The notes beneath the pieces are model-generated. The model searched no databases. It had not been told where the DNA came from and saw only the letters and a list, made by a program, of their open reading frames with translations. A DNA stretch of 64,000 nucleotides, from NCBI RefSeq assembly GCF_041260155.1, contig NC_091932.1, positions 3,991,501 through 4,055,500 on the forward strand, read 5' to 3'. The translations under genes and the position numbers were made by a program. Shown one piece after another: positions 51,332-64,000 of this stretch (position 1 is the stretch's first letter; every line of letters begins with the position of its first letter). The DNA is from Ptychodera flava. Lineage: Eukaryota; Hemichordata; Enteropneusta; Ptychoderidae.

Positions 51332-51640
51332 AAAATACTCATCATTCCACATTGTTGGTTATTGTCTATAATGAGTCTGTATAGTGTTTCTTACCAATCT
51401 GGTTTCTCAGTCTCGGCATCAGCAATGAAAATGTGTCATTAAATAATGATAAACTAAAGGCAAAAGTGTCCAGTGTTCTGTCATTAGCAAAGTTTGATGT
51501 TTGGATTAAGTTGAAGTACATTCAATAGTTTATTGCCTACGAAAAGAATAATAAATGACATCATAATTCGATATGAAATGATATTATCTTAAATCATTTG
51601 TGATCATATTTAATCGTTCCTACTTTTGAACCTGATATGA

Positions 51641-51646
51641 AATAAA
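51641..51646 (+). terminator. Polyadenylation signal of gene B
   Basis: AATAAA about 310 bp downstream of the stop codon of gene B, in an AT-rich 3' region. Other AATAAA-like sites lie nearby. Confidence 0.45.
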
Positions 51647-52158
51647 TACATGACACGATTATTGTAACTGACAGGGCCAATTAATAAATTTAAATGGCCA
51701 GCAGCTGTAACTTTTACGATATGTGCACTGTTTTTCTATTCAGACTACTCTCCAAAGTACGTTGCATACGCAGTATAGTGCAGTGTAATTGGTGACGTTT
51801 CAATTGTAGTCCGGACTTGATTTTACTGGTCAACAATAACAATGCCCTAATGTAGATCTAAACACTGTACACTCAACATGCTTTGAGGAGTTGAATAAGA
51901 AACTGCTATTGACATAAAAATCAACAATCGTGAAAAAATCACCAAAACTTACAACTTCTGGCAGTTATTTTGTGAACAACCTCATGAGTTCCCCTCAAAG
52001 ATATCATAATATAAACCAATAGATGTGAAATACAAGAGTTGCCTACCAATGATGTACAATAAAACGTACATCCGAAATTCTATAGTGTAACTCGTAAACA
52101 ACTAACAACCGAGCTGAGCATTGGTGTGATGTGTTTCTAGGCACGCCAGGCATATAAA

Positions 52159-52450
52159 TCAAAACGAACCGTAATCGTCTCTTGCAGAGTCTGCTGGTTT
52201 CTGTTTCTCTAATTCATTGATGCAGAGTTTTGTTAATTCAATAATGGTTGGTTTTCGTTTCCGAATGGAAAATCCTTTGGCTTCGTAAAGAGTTCTCATG
52301 ACACGTATGAACGGAATGCAAGTGAATATAATCATGGCTACAGCAAATATTCCAGTATTGACATAAAAATCGATCTGATATGACTTAGTGGCATCGTAGA
52401 TTGCACCTATGGGAAAAATCAAAATAAAACACCACCATTAATACAAGAAA

Positions 52451-52532
<82 letters not shown>

Positions 52533-55500
52533 ATATAAATATATATACATATGCACCCATACGTATGTACAAATACTGTCGTACGTACATACGCTCGCGT
52601 GTATACAAAAATTTTCGCATGTAGTGATGCGGATAAAATACCAGGCCCGAAAATTAACAGTAAGCATTGATATTGTATGGCTATATGAGTATTAGAGTAC
52701 AGATTGTGTTACTTCTAGCTTGAGATTGATTTTGGTATTTTACCTGCTATGGCTGGTCCAACAACTATTGCTACTCCCGGCGGAACTTGACAAAAGGCCC
52801 ATGCTTGACTCACAACGTCCTTTGAGAACAGAGATGTCGTGACAGGGAATAGAAGAGCGTTGTAAACGCCATTCCAGAAACCAATAACTGATTAATAAAT
52901 ATGCAATAGAGAAATAAATAATGTAATTCATGATCATAAAACGATAATCATGTCGTTTTTAAAACGATGCGAGAAATATAGAAATAAATGATAATAGCCA
53001 TTGACGCTCAAAGCATTCGTGAAAACGTAAATGTATTGAATATTTAGGAAAAGAGCGGCCATTAAAGAATACTCTCTGACGTCACACTAATTGTGCTGAA
53101 GGCTGGAGATTTCACTGTGTTGTGATGTTTCTAAAGCAGTGTGCTGACTGATTGCTATAGTCATCATGTTGACTTTTCACATTGACACGTCAATACATTG
53201 CATTACTATGATCAATAAAAAGTAAACATATATGTAAAGTATGTATGTTTCTTGTGTTTTGTATGTTAATTAGGTACCAGAATACGAATGGGTAGAAGAC
53301 AACACACTTGTTGCTTTAAAACAGCAAATGAAAATCTATTATCGTGAAAAACATCATTTCCAGCCATTTAGCTTTTAAAGGGTTATCTTGAAATTAAAGT
53401 CGTGCACATAAAGCATAATTTTCACTTTTCTAGACATGACATTATTTCATAACATACTGCAGACCACTTAATTTCCAATCAAATGTATTCAGATGACCAT
53501 CCAAAAATGTTTAACTCATTTTCCTGAATTTTTCCCGTCTCTACCCCGACAATTTGTTACCAGAGCAGAAACTGTGTCAGAGAACTTGCCATTAGTGAAG
53601 ACTGACTAAAACGTGATATTTATGATATGATCAAGTACTTTTCAAACAAATAAAGGGAAAAAACCATATACACATGGCAGGAAAGGTATTGCAGTGTTTT
53701 TAAAGTAAAGTCATGGCCATGATTAGATTTCTATTTGAGGTGGAATGCACCAGATATTCAAACTCAAAAATGTTTATTATACTCTGCTTGTATTGCGTCG
53801 TCACATTTTGTGAAAATCAAAACTTTCATTTTCCCTAATAGAGTGAACATATGGATGGCAGCCATTTAGAATTTCAAATATCCGAATCCGATGATTTCTT
53901 TCTCTGATACCAAAATTTGCACGGTGGACCCTAATTTTTACTTTTAAGTTTCAAAGACAATAATTGCTTTAAGTTTTTCTGAGGAACGTTTGAGCAAAAT
54001 TTGCAGTCTAAATTGAAATTTCTATGCACGTACTACTTTAAGTAATAATAATGGTAATTTCTTCGGATGCTGTTTTGAAAACTTTTCACGAGATACGATA
54101 CATTTACTTACAGACAGCGTAGAAAAACATGCCACCGAACTCTGTTACGAACGAACAGATGAATGTAGTAACTGCCATAATTCCTGTTGCTAAGACGTAA
54201 ATATGGACCAGGTCAAAGGGCAACCTTTCACCCAGCAAAGCGGCTAGCGATCGTCCTGCCATATCGGCTGCTCCTTTAATCGTAAGAACGAGTGATGCTG
54301 TTGTTGCCGTGATACCAATGTCCTCCATGAAACTCACCTTAAGATAGAATTTAAAATTTGGAAAACAGGTTAGTTTTATCTACTCTTCCAATAACTCTTT
54401 TAACACTGGAACATGACAAAGGAGAGATTAGAGATTACCAAGGGATAATAAAGAGATACTGTGAATGATGTATATTTTGTAATAGGCTGCTGTATGGTGC
54501 TTTTGATAATAATTTTGTTTTCGCAACCGATGACCAGGAAACGATCATTTTAATACCACGGCCAAGGCTGATCCCATCACTCTCAAAATTTGTTATCGCC
54601 AATATGATGAGGTTCATTTATGTTCAGACCACAGTAATATTGATAAAAATCAGAATGTTGTCGACTAACTGGGCATGCGTAAAGAGATTAACTTACCAAA
54701 TGGATGAAAGGAAAGACGTATCCAGTACCTTTGACAAATTGACCAAACAGAAATAAAAGAAACACAACGTCTGTCCACAATTCTTTTTGAAAATAATTCA
54801 AGCAGATTTTATTCGGACAGAAACGGAATCGTCTCTTCGGTGTTTGGTCCGGCGTTTTTCTGATCATATCGTCCAACCAGACTGAATCCCTGGCTTTGAT
54901 GTTGTCATTGATATCATCTTCGTCGACTGTCATGGCAAATTCTGTACTCCTGGTGACTGGTGCCGGTGACAGTACAAAACAACACGGCAGACCAGCTAAC
55001 ACGACCATTGCTGCTAAGGTACGAAACGTGTCTCTCAAACCAAGCGATTGTAATAAAGCCTGACAAATAGGGTTCATAACGAGAGAACCTACAAAACAAA
55101 AAAAGGTACGATTGAACAGGTTTCGCAGTTGATATTAAACACTCATCTGTTTGGGATTGTTATTGTATTTTTCACTCTGTCGAAGATGGATGCATAGTTT
55201 GGAATATTGAAGGCAAGAGTAGTACATGGTCATTGATTGTCAAATCTTATTTTATCGCAATGCCTGGCTAATGTTACGCGCCGCCTTTATGCAAAGCTTA
55301 GTCATATATTATGGCAAAATAGAAGCTGAAAACCACTTTCAACTTCACCAATGAAAATAAATTATTTTGATCCTGGATAATGTCGTAACGGACTTAGTCT
55401 GTTCTCAGTTGACATTGAACTGGATTTAGGTAATCCTGATATTCAGGTCACAACGAATACTAATATAGCTCAAAAACTCAACATAGCACAGGTTGCTCGC

Positions 55501-57294
55501 AGGAATCAGACCCAGCCATCTTCTTACTACATGATATTCGTATGAAACAAACTATTGAAAAGTCATTTCCGATCGTTCGGGTGACGAAGACGACAATCTT
55601 CGTGGAAAATCAAATCTTATTCCGTGGAAATATTCAACTTACCGCATGGAATACCTGCTACCTGAAGACCAGTAGCCAACACGTGGTACTTCTCTGGGAA
55701 CCAAGATCCAGTCAGAATAAGTGGAGGGTTGTACGTTAAATTGGTTGCAAATCCAAACATTAAACTGTAGGTAAGAAACATTAAACCAGCGGATTCGACG
55801 AATGACGTCAGAAACAAAGCAAAGCCTCCTAGTAGTACGCCAAAGGCGGCAACTCGACGAGTACCGAATGCATCATTGAGTCTTGAAGATATCGGATTAC
55901 CGATGTATGCCATGCCAAAACCGAAAGAACCAACCCAACCTGAAATGAAAACAAACGATAAGTTACAAAGGCTATTAACCAAGCCGTTAGTGTCCGCATA
56001 CGATCAGTGTGTGATAGATAGCGTGATTGCAAACTTCCATTAACTCGCAAAAAGAATAATCTATTTACATATGGCATCGTGTTTAACCCTTTTCCTACCC
56101 GACAGTAGGCCTATCACTTCTCAATCAGCCAAGTAAGTAAAAAGCGGTATTGAGCCAAAACATAACGTATTTTCAGCCACTTGGCTTGGTATGTTATAGC
56201 ATCTTTAGTCCAAAAAATTCAAGTTTACAGTACTTATGTTTTCAACAGCCTTCAAATGTACAGTATTATGTCAAATACACCTTGTGGAATATGTTGTGTT
56301 TCACTAATTTTAACCATCTTGACCTGATGGTGTAATATGGACTTGGCAGGAAAAGGGTTAAAAGTTTGGTTGTTCTCTGTATAAACACCATAGTTTGTTA
56401 CTAGCAACCAACATACATGTTATCTTGTGATAGGCAAAATACATTAAAAAACCTAATGAGTCAAAGTGTACAGTATAGTAGGAGCTGAGAATAATTTTAC
56501 TGTTTTCTCCCAGTTTTTCATGAATGGAATGTGATCGTGGTGTGCAAGGAACTGGTGAAGTGGTTTTCAGTCAATACCAGTCAATATCGACTATCATGTG
56601 GCGTTTTCCTGAATATGTATTTACATGATGCCTATTGCGTGTAATAACGAATTTTTAATAAAATAGTTAAATGTGGAAAGCACCAAAAGTTCAAAACAGA
56701 ACAAATCTGTTGATACTTACTGATAGCAGTTGTACCTTCACCCAAGACATCGATCAATGGCGGTAGCATTTCACCGAAACTCATCACCATTCCCATAAAT
56801 GGAATGTCAAGAAAGAATCCAGCCATACAAACCATCCATCGTTTGCTAATCCTTCTTCTAGGTGATTGCTCTTCTTCGTCGTCGTCGTCAACGTACAGTT
56901 CAGAAATTTCAACTGGAAATTTTCTTTGGTAACCGTCACCTCCCGAGTCAACAGTCTCATTTCCAACGTCTCTTTGATATGCATCGTTCTCTGGCTCTCC
57001 AGGTTTACGACTTGATGATGATATTTCATCACCAGCCTCGTTTTCAAGGTTCATCTGATCTTTCTTTGCATCGTCGACTCTAAGTTCCCTCTGATATGTA
57101 TCATTCACTCCAATCTGGGGCTGGAAACTCCTCTGATACCCATCACTTACTTCAGCCTCGTTTTGGAGTTTTCTTAGACACTCTTCACCGTCTTTAATAT
57201 TGGTATAAAGTTTTCTCGTGTATCGGTCATTCCCGTCATTATCGCTTGCATAATTTCTTTGATAGCGAAAACTGTCTTCAGTTGTTGGTTCCAT
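52159..57294 (-). CDS. Monocarboxylate-transporter-like carrier (SLC16/MCT family), 6 coding exons
   Basis: Major facilitator protein of the MCT type, expected in the plasma membrane and moving small carboxylates or related solutes; the substrate is not predictable. Coding exons, 5' to 3': 57294-56721, 55939-55643, 55088-54697, 54337-54112, 52887-52744, 52406-52159. The total is 1881 nt, an exact frame (626 aa). Residues 1-152 form an acidic cytoplasmic N-terminus with repeated YQR motifs. Membrane segments start at about 153 ([20 protein letters not shown]) in two bundles of about six helices, joined by a charged loop ([12 protein letters not shown]...). Helix 8 has DMAGR, matching the Asp-x3-Arg pair that MCT1 uses for proton-coupled transport. 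The short C-tail ends DDYGSF. A 5' non-coding exon is possible (acceptor-like site about 30 nt upstream of the ATG). It lies tail to tail with gene B, about 830 bp between stops. Assignment to a specific SLC16 member is not possible. Confidence 0.9.
52452..52528. repeat. (AC)n/(AT)n microsatellite in intron 5 of the transporter gene
   Basis: Short (AC) run to 52460, then (AT)n to 52528, about 45 bp upstream of the last exon's acceptor. Confidence 0.95.
52888..54111. other. Intron 4 of the transporter gene
   Basis: 1.2 kb of AT-rich intron. No repeat family or exon recognised. Confidence 0.5.
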
Positions 57295-60200
57295 TTTACA
57301 AATCTAGTGTTAGTCATGCTGTCGGGGAAAAATCAACAGAAAGCGACTCAGTGAAACTGCATCACCAGACAGTGAAATATGAAATTTCATTTCATAAGAC
57401 AGCTGAAGAACAAATGTCCCTAGTATATTTCAGCATTCACATTGTCATTGTTGTTTCGAAGTGCCAATATATTTTTCAATTGTTTTTCCGCTTACTAAAA
57501 CCCTTCCTCTCTCCAAGGTCTGTACAGCGATAACTCGTATAATAACGGACTACTATGTTTGTAAATATAGGCCTAACATGCCCACATTTGCTCGAGACAA
57601 GTACCTGGCGTGTTCCTACACCAGAAATAACTCGTTTACTTTATTGCTACCCCGACGCAAATATCTTTGAGGCAACGAAAGATCCGACATGTAATCAGAA
57701 ATCGATCAGGATTGTATAAATAACTTCCGCAACACACTAGTCATATCCCATCACAGGATACTAACTTTGTTCCGGTAATCTCAATTGATTTTCCGGTGCG
57801 GGTACAGATGACGTCATGATAACACCCTTGATGACGCTGTCGACAAAATGTCCTTATTAGATTAGACTAAGGTAATATGAACATTTTGTGGCGACAATGT
57901 GTGAACAGTGAACATCTGAATTCTTTTTCAAGTTCTTGATTTTTGTCAAATTATAAGGACTTTCGGCGAGTCTAGTCAGAGCATAGACTTAACCATTGGT
58001 AATGATGATTCAACAAGGCACACCGTCAGTCAAAAACAACGTAGGATTGTTGGCGACATTACTGTAAATTTCCATTTGTTGGTTCGTCGATGTAACTTAC
58101 ACTTAATTCAAAAGACGGCCCTAGTTAAAATGACAGAAACTACTACTATTTGAATGTTAGCTTTTATCGTATTGGGGTAGCATACGCTTCAAAAGTGAAA
58201 AAATAACTTTTCTCAAATTAGGAAAAGTCTCAAACAAAATTCATGAAAAATGGCCGACTTTCTCACTTTAACACAGATAATGATTAACATTGTTCCACTA
58301 AAATAGAACATCAGTGTCAGGAAACAATACTCCTGAACAAAGCATTGATTAGTCAGTACACCATCGATTTCTACGCTGAGGAATTTCAGAACCTAAGAAG
58401 TGAATGGTTTTTAAAATTTGACAAACAAAGCGAACAAACAAACTTCACACCAAATAAAATGTTTTTTAAAACTTTATATTTGAATCGCATCTAAAATGTA
58501 CCTTAAGTACGCTGTTCCTGTAGAATTAAAAAAGTTTAACCCGTTTGGAGTGTTCTCTGTGTCCCAAGATTCAGAAGATTGGACGAGAAGACGTAAGCTT
58601 AACAACAAACCATATTAAACGTTAATATCTACGAGCCAACTTCATAGTATCGACTTTAAACAGTTATATGACCGATTGAAAACCAATTTCTAAGACCGGG
58701 CCCGGTCTTTTCCGGAAACGCAGACACCATCTACGACAAAACAATCGATGACAAATATCGACGTTTGTCCACGCTATTGTGATAGTTCATGAATATTGAT
58801 GAGCACACGATGAGTCTGATTACAAGATACTTGGAATGTCATCTAGCTAACTGTATCTTCCAATAGTGATCGCGTTAATCTGATGTACATGTAAAATATA
58901 AACATGAAAACAGCCACTATAATGAAATAACAAAGATTGAAGAGCAAATTACGCACACCGTCGTTTACTTTTTAACTTGAAGATTAACCCACACAACAGC
59001 AGCTGGTTCAGATGTTGTCGCTAATTACCGGTCTGTCTAAAGTTGTAATGCCGTGGTTGGTGATATTTCGTAAAGATATGGAATATGTTGAAACAATTCT
59101 ACTAATCTTTCTGACAGAGGTCCTTAACAGTGCTCCATAACGTCGTTACGTCTACTTGACAGCCAGATGTCAACGTCTATGCACTAACTTCTCAACACAC
59201 AGAGTCTATAATAGGATAGAGAACGTGACCGCGTAACATTGGTTTTTGGATAGTGCAATCATAAACAGTAGCCTCCTCTACTGTCTATGGTGCAATAAAG
59301 GTGTGAACTGTGACTTATGTGATTAATGTAAGCGCATTACAGTTTGTAGACTTAACACGTTCCATTCACCAAGTTGTTATGTTAACTGTAAAATGTATTG
59401 CCAGATAACAAGTTGTGTTTATTGTGAAACTTCTAGGTGTATGGCAACGCAAGTTGATGGTCCAATATATGAATTACAACGAAGATAACCACTCTGCATA
59501 TAAGCATAAGATTTCAGTTACTTACACCAAAGCTATATAACTTCTGTTAGTTTGTTAAGAGGATATGAACTATGACGCAACCATATACCAGTAATTGAAA
59601 GCTGGTTCTTTTCGACTTCATACAAATCAATGAAAGGGAATGGTTCTTTAATTAGATATGCAAATGACTTTGAAGCGAGAACTCTTTGTGATGGTTTTAT
59701 AACTGTCCATTGAAGATGGCTGGTAGATGTCAAAACGTATTTAGCTTCCTAACTCAACTCTACTGATCTACAAGTATATTTGACACTGTCCTTTCACCCA
59801 TATATTTAAACTGATCTGTTGTGACACAACAATACCCTTGATTATCCACATGCTAATCATTGGGAACATTCAACATCTCGGCATTTCTAATTCCGGACAA
59901 GTACTCTAAACCGGCTATGTTATGACTTGATCACATCGAGGTGTGAAGGAGAATTTCTACGTAAAGTGACATCTGCTTGATCTGTCGATAATATCTCTTT
60001 CCTGTTCACAAATAGAATTTCATTCATGAGTAGTTTCACACTCTTGCAACGTGTGAGGTGATATGTCAACGGTAGCATCGAAATATCACGAATATCAACA
60101 ATCGAGACCCATTATTTTCCTTGGACGCTCAAAGTTATTCGTTCTGACCGTTGTCGTACATAACATCACAAATCGACACATCTTTCCTTATCGAGCCGTC

Positions 60201-60441
60201 AGCCACCTTGAAGTTGTTTGAAACTTGCTCATTTCCATTAAAAATTTGAAAAGCGGAAAGTTACTTTTAGAAATAACGATTGATTTTGTCCTTCTGTTGT
60301 AAATTATTGACACATGACGCTCTCCAGAGCAAATTCAAATGTTTCAAAAATTATACACCGGAAGTCTTACTCTTTAGTTGTTTGCCTGTGTTCTGGGTTC
60401 ATTATAGCTAAGAAGGTACTACACAATACAGCAATACTTAC
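57295..60441. other. Unassigned intergenic interval
   Basis: About 3 kb upstream of the transporter. The first few hundred bases probably hold its promoter and 5' UTR. A minus-strand frame at 59533-59733 (including SKSFAYLIKEPFPFIDLYEV) is protein-like but has no recognised family or confirmed splice partners. Confidence 0.4.
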
Positions 60442-60534
60442 AAAAGTCACTAAACTCCCAACAACTGTGGATCTTCTTATAACATTCCTGGTTTCTGTAT
60501 TCAATATACGCCACGTTTCGCTGATCATTGATAG
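60442..60534 (-). CDS. Candidate exon of an unrecognised gene
   Basis: 93 bp between a good acceptor (ctattcag) and a consensus donor (gtaagt). Joined in phase to the candidate at 60946-60967, it reads AINDQRNVAYIEYRNQEC and then YKKIHSCWEFSDF without a stop. The phase at both ends is 1. The family is not recognised. Confidence 0.35.
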
Positions 60535-60945
60535 CTGAATAGTACACACAGCCGTCCTTCAACGATGGCAAAAATTTTCAAGCACGGGCCATAATGATAA
60601 GAATTGTCGAAAACTTGAATGAAGCTGTGTTTTGGACAGTGCGGAAGCAGTGGAAACCGTCGCTATTCATCGAGATACCGACTCACTACCGATGTTCAAG
60701 TTCTTCATTGTAAATTAATCGTGACACGAAAAACTGTCATCGATCGATAACGGGTTATTACCATTGTAGATGGGAGTTGGCGATAGTGGAGGAGACAACT
60801 GTCCCGTGAAGAATGATGAAACAACAATCCTATGTAGCTGTAGTCATCAACAAACAAATACCGAACGTTAAAACCTGGCAAGGCATTGTCGTGTTCGTAG
60901 TCGCGTAGAAAAGTAATGGAAGTCGAAGTTTGTGCGTTAACTTAC

Positions 60946-60967
60946 CGATGAAAATGGTGTACGCCAT
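60946..60967 (-). CDS. Candidate short first or internal exon
   Basis: ATG GCG TAC ACC ATT TTC ATC G followed by the consensus donor gtaagt. It ends in phase 1 and fits the candidate exon at 60442-60534. It could be an initial exon with this ATG, or an internal exon starting three bases earlier after 'cgattag'. Confidence 0.3.
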
Positions 60968-61536
60968 AATCTAATCGATAAACTGTATTGAAATAGTCCT
61001 TGGAATGTTGTCACGTGACCCCAATATATGTCTGCCGCTATTTCTAATGTAGTTTCCTGTCTATAGCTAATCGTTGCGAATGTGAGTATACGTTAGCACA
61101 ACGGTCAGACTCACTTCAAATAGGAAAAGTTTCAGTTTACAGTCATATTTACTTGAAGTGACAAAACTTGTTGTACTTCTCACTGAAGAAAGTTGTTGGC
61201 ATATTCTAATGTTTGCAGAGTTCCTTGAACAACTTTATTTGAATGAATACGATGACACTATCTGACTCAAAGCATAATCATAAATACATTGATCATTGAA
61301 ATTTACAACTTCAACTGACTCTGTCAATGCTATGCGTACCACGGTCTCTTAAAGATTTTGAACTTTTCTTACATGAAGCTTACACATTTTTGAAACCACG
61401 TCTCTTCATAAAAGTCGAACGGAGAACTAACGTAGAATTGTGTACCAATAAAACTAACAAGAAAGTATCTTGAATTTTTGTCTTTGCGAGTCTCCCTCTT
61501 GCGAACAAACACACTGCGATGTCTAATTGTTCTTAC

Positions 61537-61803
61537 CTGTTTTAGTTCAGTTTCTCCAGTTGACAGTTCCCATGGGTAGAGCTTGTAGATTGGACAGCTG
61601 GTTTTCCCTGATGAATCACAGTATTTTGACTGTAGATCTTCCTCACAGTTCCTATCGCCTATCACCTTCATAATAGCTGTGTTCATCAAGGATGCATTAT
61701 TTAGCTTTGAGGTTCCCGATAACAAATAGACAAGGTTTGACGCGACTGCTGTTGGTCCATCACCTTTCACAATGTGCTTCAATTCATTCCTATTCTTATT
61801 CTT
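61537..61803 (-). CDS. Candidate exon of an unrecognised gene
   Basis: 267 bp (89 codons, phase 0 at both ends) from an acceptor-like 'ggggtag' to a consensus donor gtaaga. It reads NELKHIVKGDGPTAVASNLV at the start and YKLYPWELSTGETELKQ at the end. There are four Cys and one Asn-glycosylation motif (NNAS), which would suit an extracellular segment. No family is recognised. The acceptor is weak. Confidence 0.4.
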
Positions 61804-63390
61804 CTACCCCAGTCTCAGTCGCACGTCGGATTTCAAAATAAAAAAAGATAAAATACAGATGAATATTTTGATAGATCTCGTCATTTTAGACCGTTTATAT
61901 TTGGTTGTAAAACCGTGGCGTATATCACTGCGATATTACACTTAGTATTCGTGATGTCACATATCCAAAATTTCTCGGAAAACTTGTATACCTGAGGTTT
62001 TGATCAGTTCACGACATACATATAAAAGCGATAGCGAGTGCATATACGGCGTAAACTGGTCATAATCGAGTGGTATGCCCGTAGCTTCAATGGCTTACTG
62101 AATTCTGAGTCGATCAGATAAAAAAGGATTGTTCTCTAACTGAATGCTCCAATATCGCGAATATGGCACTGTTTTTAACGTCTCATATAGCTGCCGTCAA
62201 TATACAGATATAATGTAATTATACAATAATATCGCCGAGTACATTATGGAGTACAAAGTTTGCTTTATTCCATTATTAGCCGGGAGGGGTACATTATTGC
62301 TATTATTTTATAGTTTTGGCAATGGCAGTGAGTTTGTAGAAAACATCTGGGGCCACAATACTGGATAATTGAAAACATTATCAGTAATAATTTGGGGATG
62401 ACATCATAAAATTCACTTGTAATGAAAGTGTTGTAATATAATACAAACCAATATATAGAGAAATCAACGCGAGTGACGTCATCGTACAGAACAGAATATT
62501 CGATGCGCGAGGCGCAGCGTCCTTTAAAGTACGTGAAAGTATAATGAGTGTAATTTTGATAATGCTTTCCAGAAAGCAAGTGTATTTTCTTTTTGGCTGC
62601 AGTATGTAGAAATGCAATTTATTGGCCTTGTCAACACATCGCATTCTCTACAATCTTTACTGTTTACGAATAAATTTCAGTCCGGGTCGATTGAAACCCA
62701 GTTGTCGACAATAATGTTTGCATTGACAAGTTGAACATTAGGTATTTGGGCCCTGATATGAAGTGTAGGAAATGATGGATGATTTGAGGTGTAGAAAAAT
62801 GATGGAAAATATATCAACAGTTACGACTGATGGAGTTTTCATATTTGTAGAATATGACGATACTTCAGTATTTGCATTCATTCGACTGGAATTCGACTGA
62901 GTGTATCTGTACCTATCGGTGTTTTTGTTTCTGAACAAGCGATCTGAAAATGTATGTTAATTATCATCTTGACAAGAAGTAATAAACATTATTAATAATT
63001 AGCAATATACTGTCAAATAAGTAGGCTTAGTTCAGAACTTATACAAAGGTGCACGCATACACCGACCTCACACATATTGGTACGTTCACATACCCTGTAC
63101 ATGATAAAGCGACATCGAATTCCATGTACACCAAGAACTGACTGTGAATGCACACCACACAGTATATGGCATTCGTCTTTCGTCGTCAGTTGCTTGTCGT
63201 AAAGCTGTGCTTGGTAAGAAAATAGTTATCTTGTTAAAAAATCAACACACTGCTATGAAAGTCTTAATTTGAACAATGAGATCTATTTGTCATATCATTC
63301 TTAAGGCGTAACAAGTCCAAATTCTAATTGAAGTAAAATAAATTTGGCGATAAAATTTAACCAATGATATCTCGGATACGTGTGGATGTG
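61804..63390. other. Unassigned interval with a possible exon at 62738-62946
   Basis: Mostly AT-rich. A good acceptor (cattttcag) at 62947 opens two possible minus-strand frames: one ends IPVE after 21 codons, the other runs about 68 codons (RNKNTDRYRYTQSNSS...). Neither can be chosen from sequence alone. Confidence 0.3.
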
Positions 63391-63598
63391 TCATACGTTT
63401 GACGGCAAATGTCCAAGGACACGATTGGCTGCTTTTTGCTCTTCACTTTCTAAGACAGTGCATCTGCGTTGATATTCCCTGTAATCTTCGTTTAGAACGT
63501 CGTCATAGTAACGAAGATACACGTATTTTCCACCAACAAACAAACATGTGCCGTGTAGTCCGATTCGCGTGTCTGGATCATTAACAGTAATTAGCCAT
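63391..63598 (-). CDS. Candidate exon of an unrecognised gene
   Basis: After a clear acceptor (ctatttacag) the frame reads WLITVNDPDTRIGLHGTC, then VYLRYYDDVLNEDYREYQRR, then ESEEQKAANRVLGHLPSN. It ends either at a stop (63391) or at a donor gtatga (exon end about 63398, phase 0). The phase-0 end would fit the candidate exon at 61537-61803. Composition is clearly protein-like, but no family is recognised. Confidence 0.45.
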
Positions 63599-64000
63599 CT
63601 GTAAATAGAAAACAACATTTTACACAAGAATTAGGTCTGACGTCTGACCAAGAAATTACAGTCATTTTACTTGTTTACGTACGGTATAGTACGTGAGCAC
63701 AAACATACCCAAAACATCAAATTGTTCGTCAATTTATGACACACTTTACTGTCTGCGGTATATATAAGTAATATCACTTATATTATAATTCCTGTCTGAG
63801 ATTCTCTTTTTAAAGTACATTATCTTCATCTTCACCCAGAGTCCTTTGCGTCATCGACAGTAATTAATCGTGTACTCTTTGTAAACATTCTATCTTGAAA
63901 GACAAATTAAAATGTACGTGTATTACTTAGCTTTCCTTCTCAATAAGACTTGAGGAAATCATTGGTTTATGATTAAAGTTCCTACGATTAAACATCTCTT
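63599..64000. other. Right edge, unassigned
   Basis: AT-rich sequence, probably an intron of the unrecognised minus-strand gene. Confidence 0.35.

Noticed and set aside
55542-55739. Plus-strand ORF over transporter exon 2
   Set aside because: Antisense shadow of the transporter coding exon, which is supported by exact splicing and family motifs.

Overview
The window is a piece of an animal nuclear genome. It has spliced genes with GT-AG introns, an AT-rich and repeat-rich background, microsatellites, a 5'-truncated LINE, a tRNA-derived SINE, Helitron and P-type DNA transposon fossils, and several short inverted-repeat elements. Gene content (two receptor guanylate cyclases and a monocarboxylate-transporter-like carrier) and the abundance of marine-invertebrate-style repeats suggest a marine invertebrate. 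A deuterostome such as a hemichordate, echinoderm or lancelet is the best guess, but the species cannot be fixed from the sequence alone.

Positions 1-21 kb are gene-poor and made mostly of mobile-element debris: a broken Helitron helicase (1-960), a 1.55 kb foldback element (978-2531), a 2.76 kb element with long inverted ends (3539-6298) that cuts into an open frame at its right edge, a ~150-160 bp tandem array (8964-9730), a P-type transposase fossil (11.9-12.9 kb), a ~360 bp tandem array (13.0-14.5 kb), a SINE (17.3-17.6 kb) and a local duplication split by a MITE (18.6-19.7 kb). One short intact open frame of unknown function lies at 20624-20884.

Positions 21.4-51.3 kb hold the main content: two paralogous membrane guanylate cyclases arranged head to head. 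Gene A (minus strand, 36276 to 21443, 22 coding exons) and gene B (plus strand, 36671 to 51331, 21 coding exons) share a promoter region of under 500 bp. Both were reconstructed exon by exon. Each spliced frame closes exactly (3285 and 3180 nt), and 14 exons (or the fused exon pair) have identical lengths. Each protein has a signal peptide, an ANF-receptor-type ectodomain, one membrane helix, a pseudokinase domain, a coiled linker and a complete guanylate cyclase domain. Both should make cGMP on ligand binding.

The most unusual structure is in gene A. A minisatellite of 31 units (32031-32960) has copied the exon 5 / intron boundary, so the intron begins with about 30 in-frame copies of a strong splice donor. 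Gene B has no such array.

Positions 52.1-57.3 kb hold a six-exon SLC16/MCT-like transporter on the minus strand, tail to tail with gene B. It has a long acidic N-terminus built on a decayed 14-residue repeat and a basophilic kinase site. From 57.3 kb to the end only isolated candidate exons of an unrecognised minus-strand gene can be seen (60.4-63.6 kb). I recognised no retrovirus, LTR element or Polinton.
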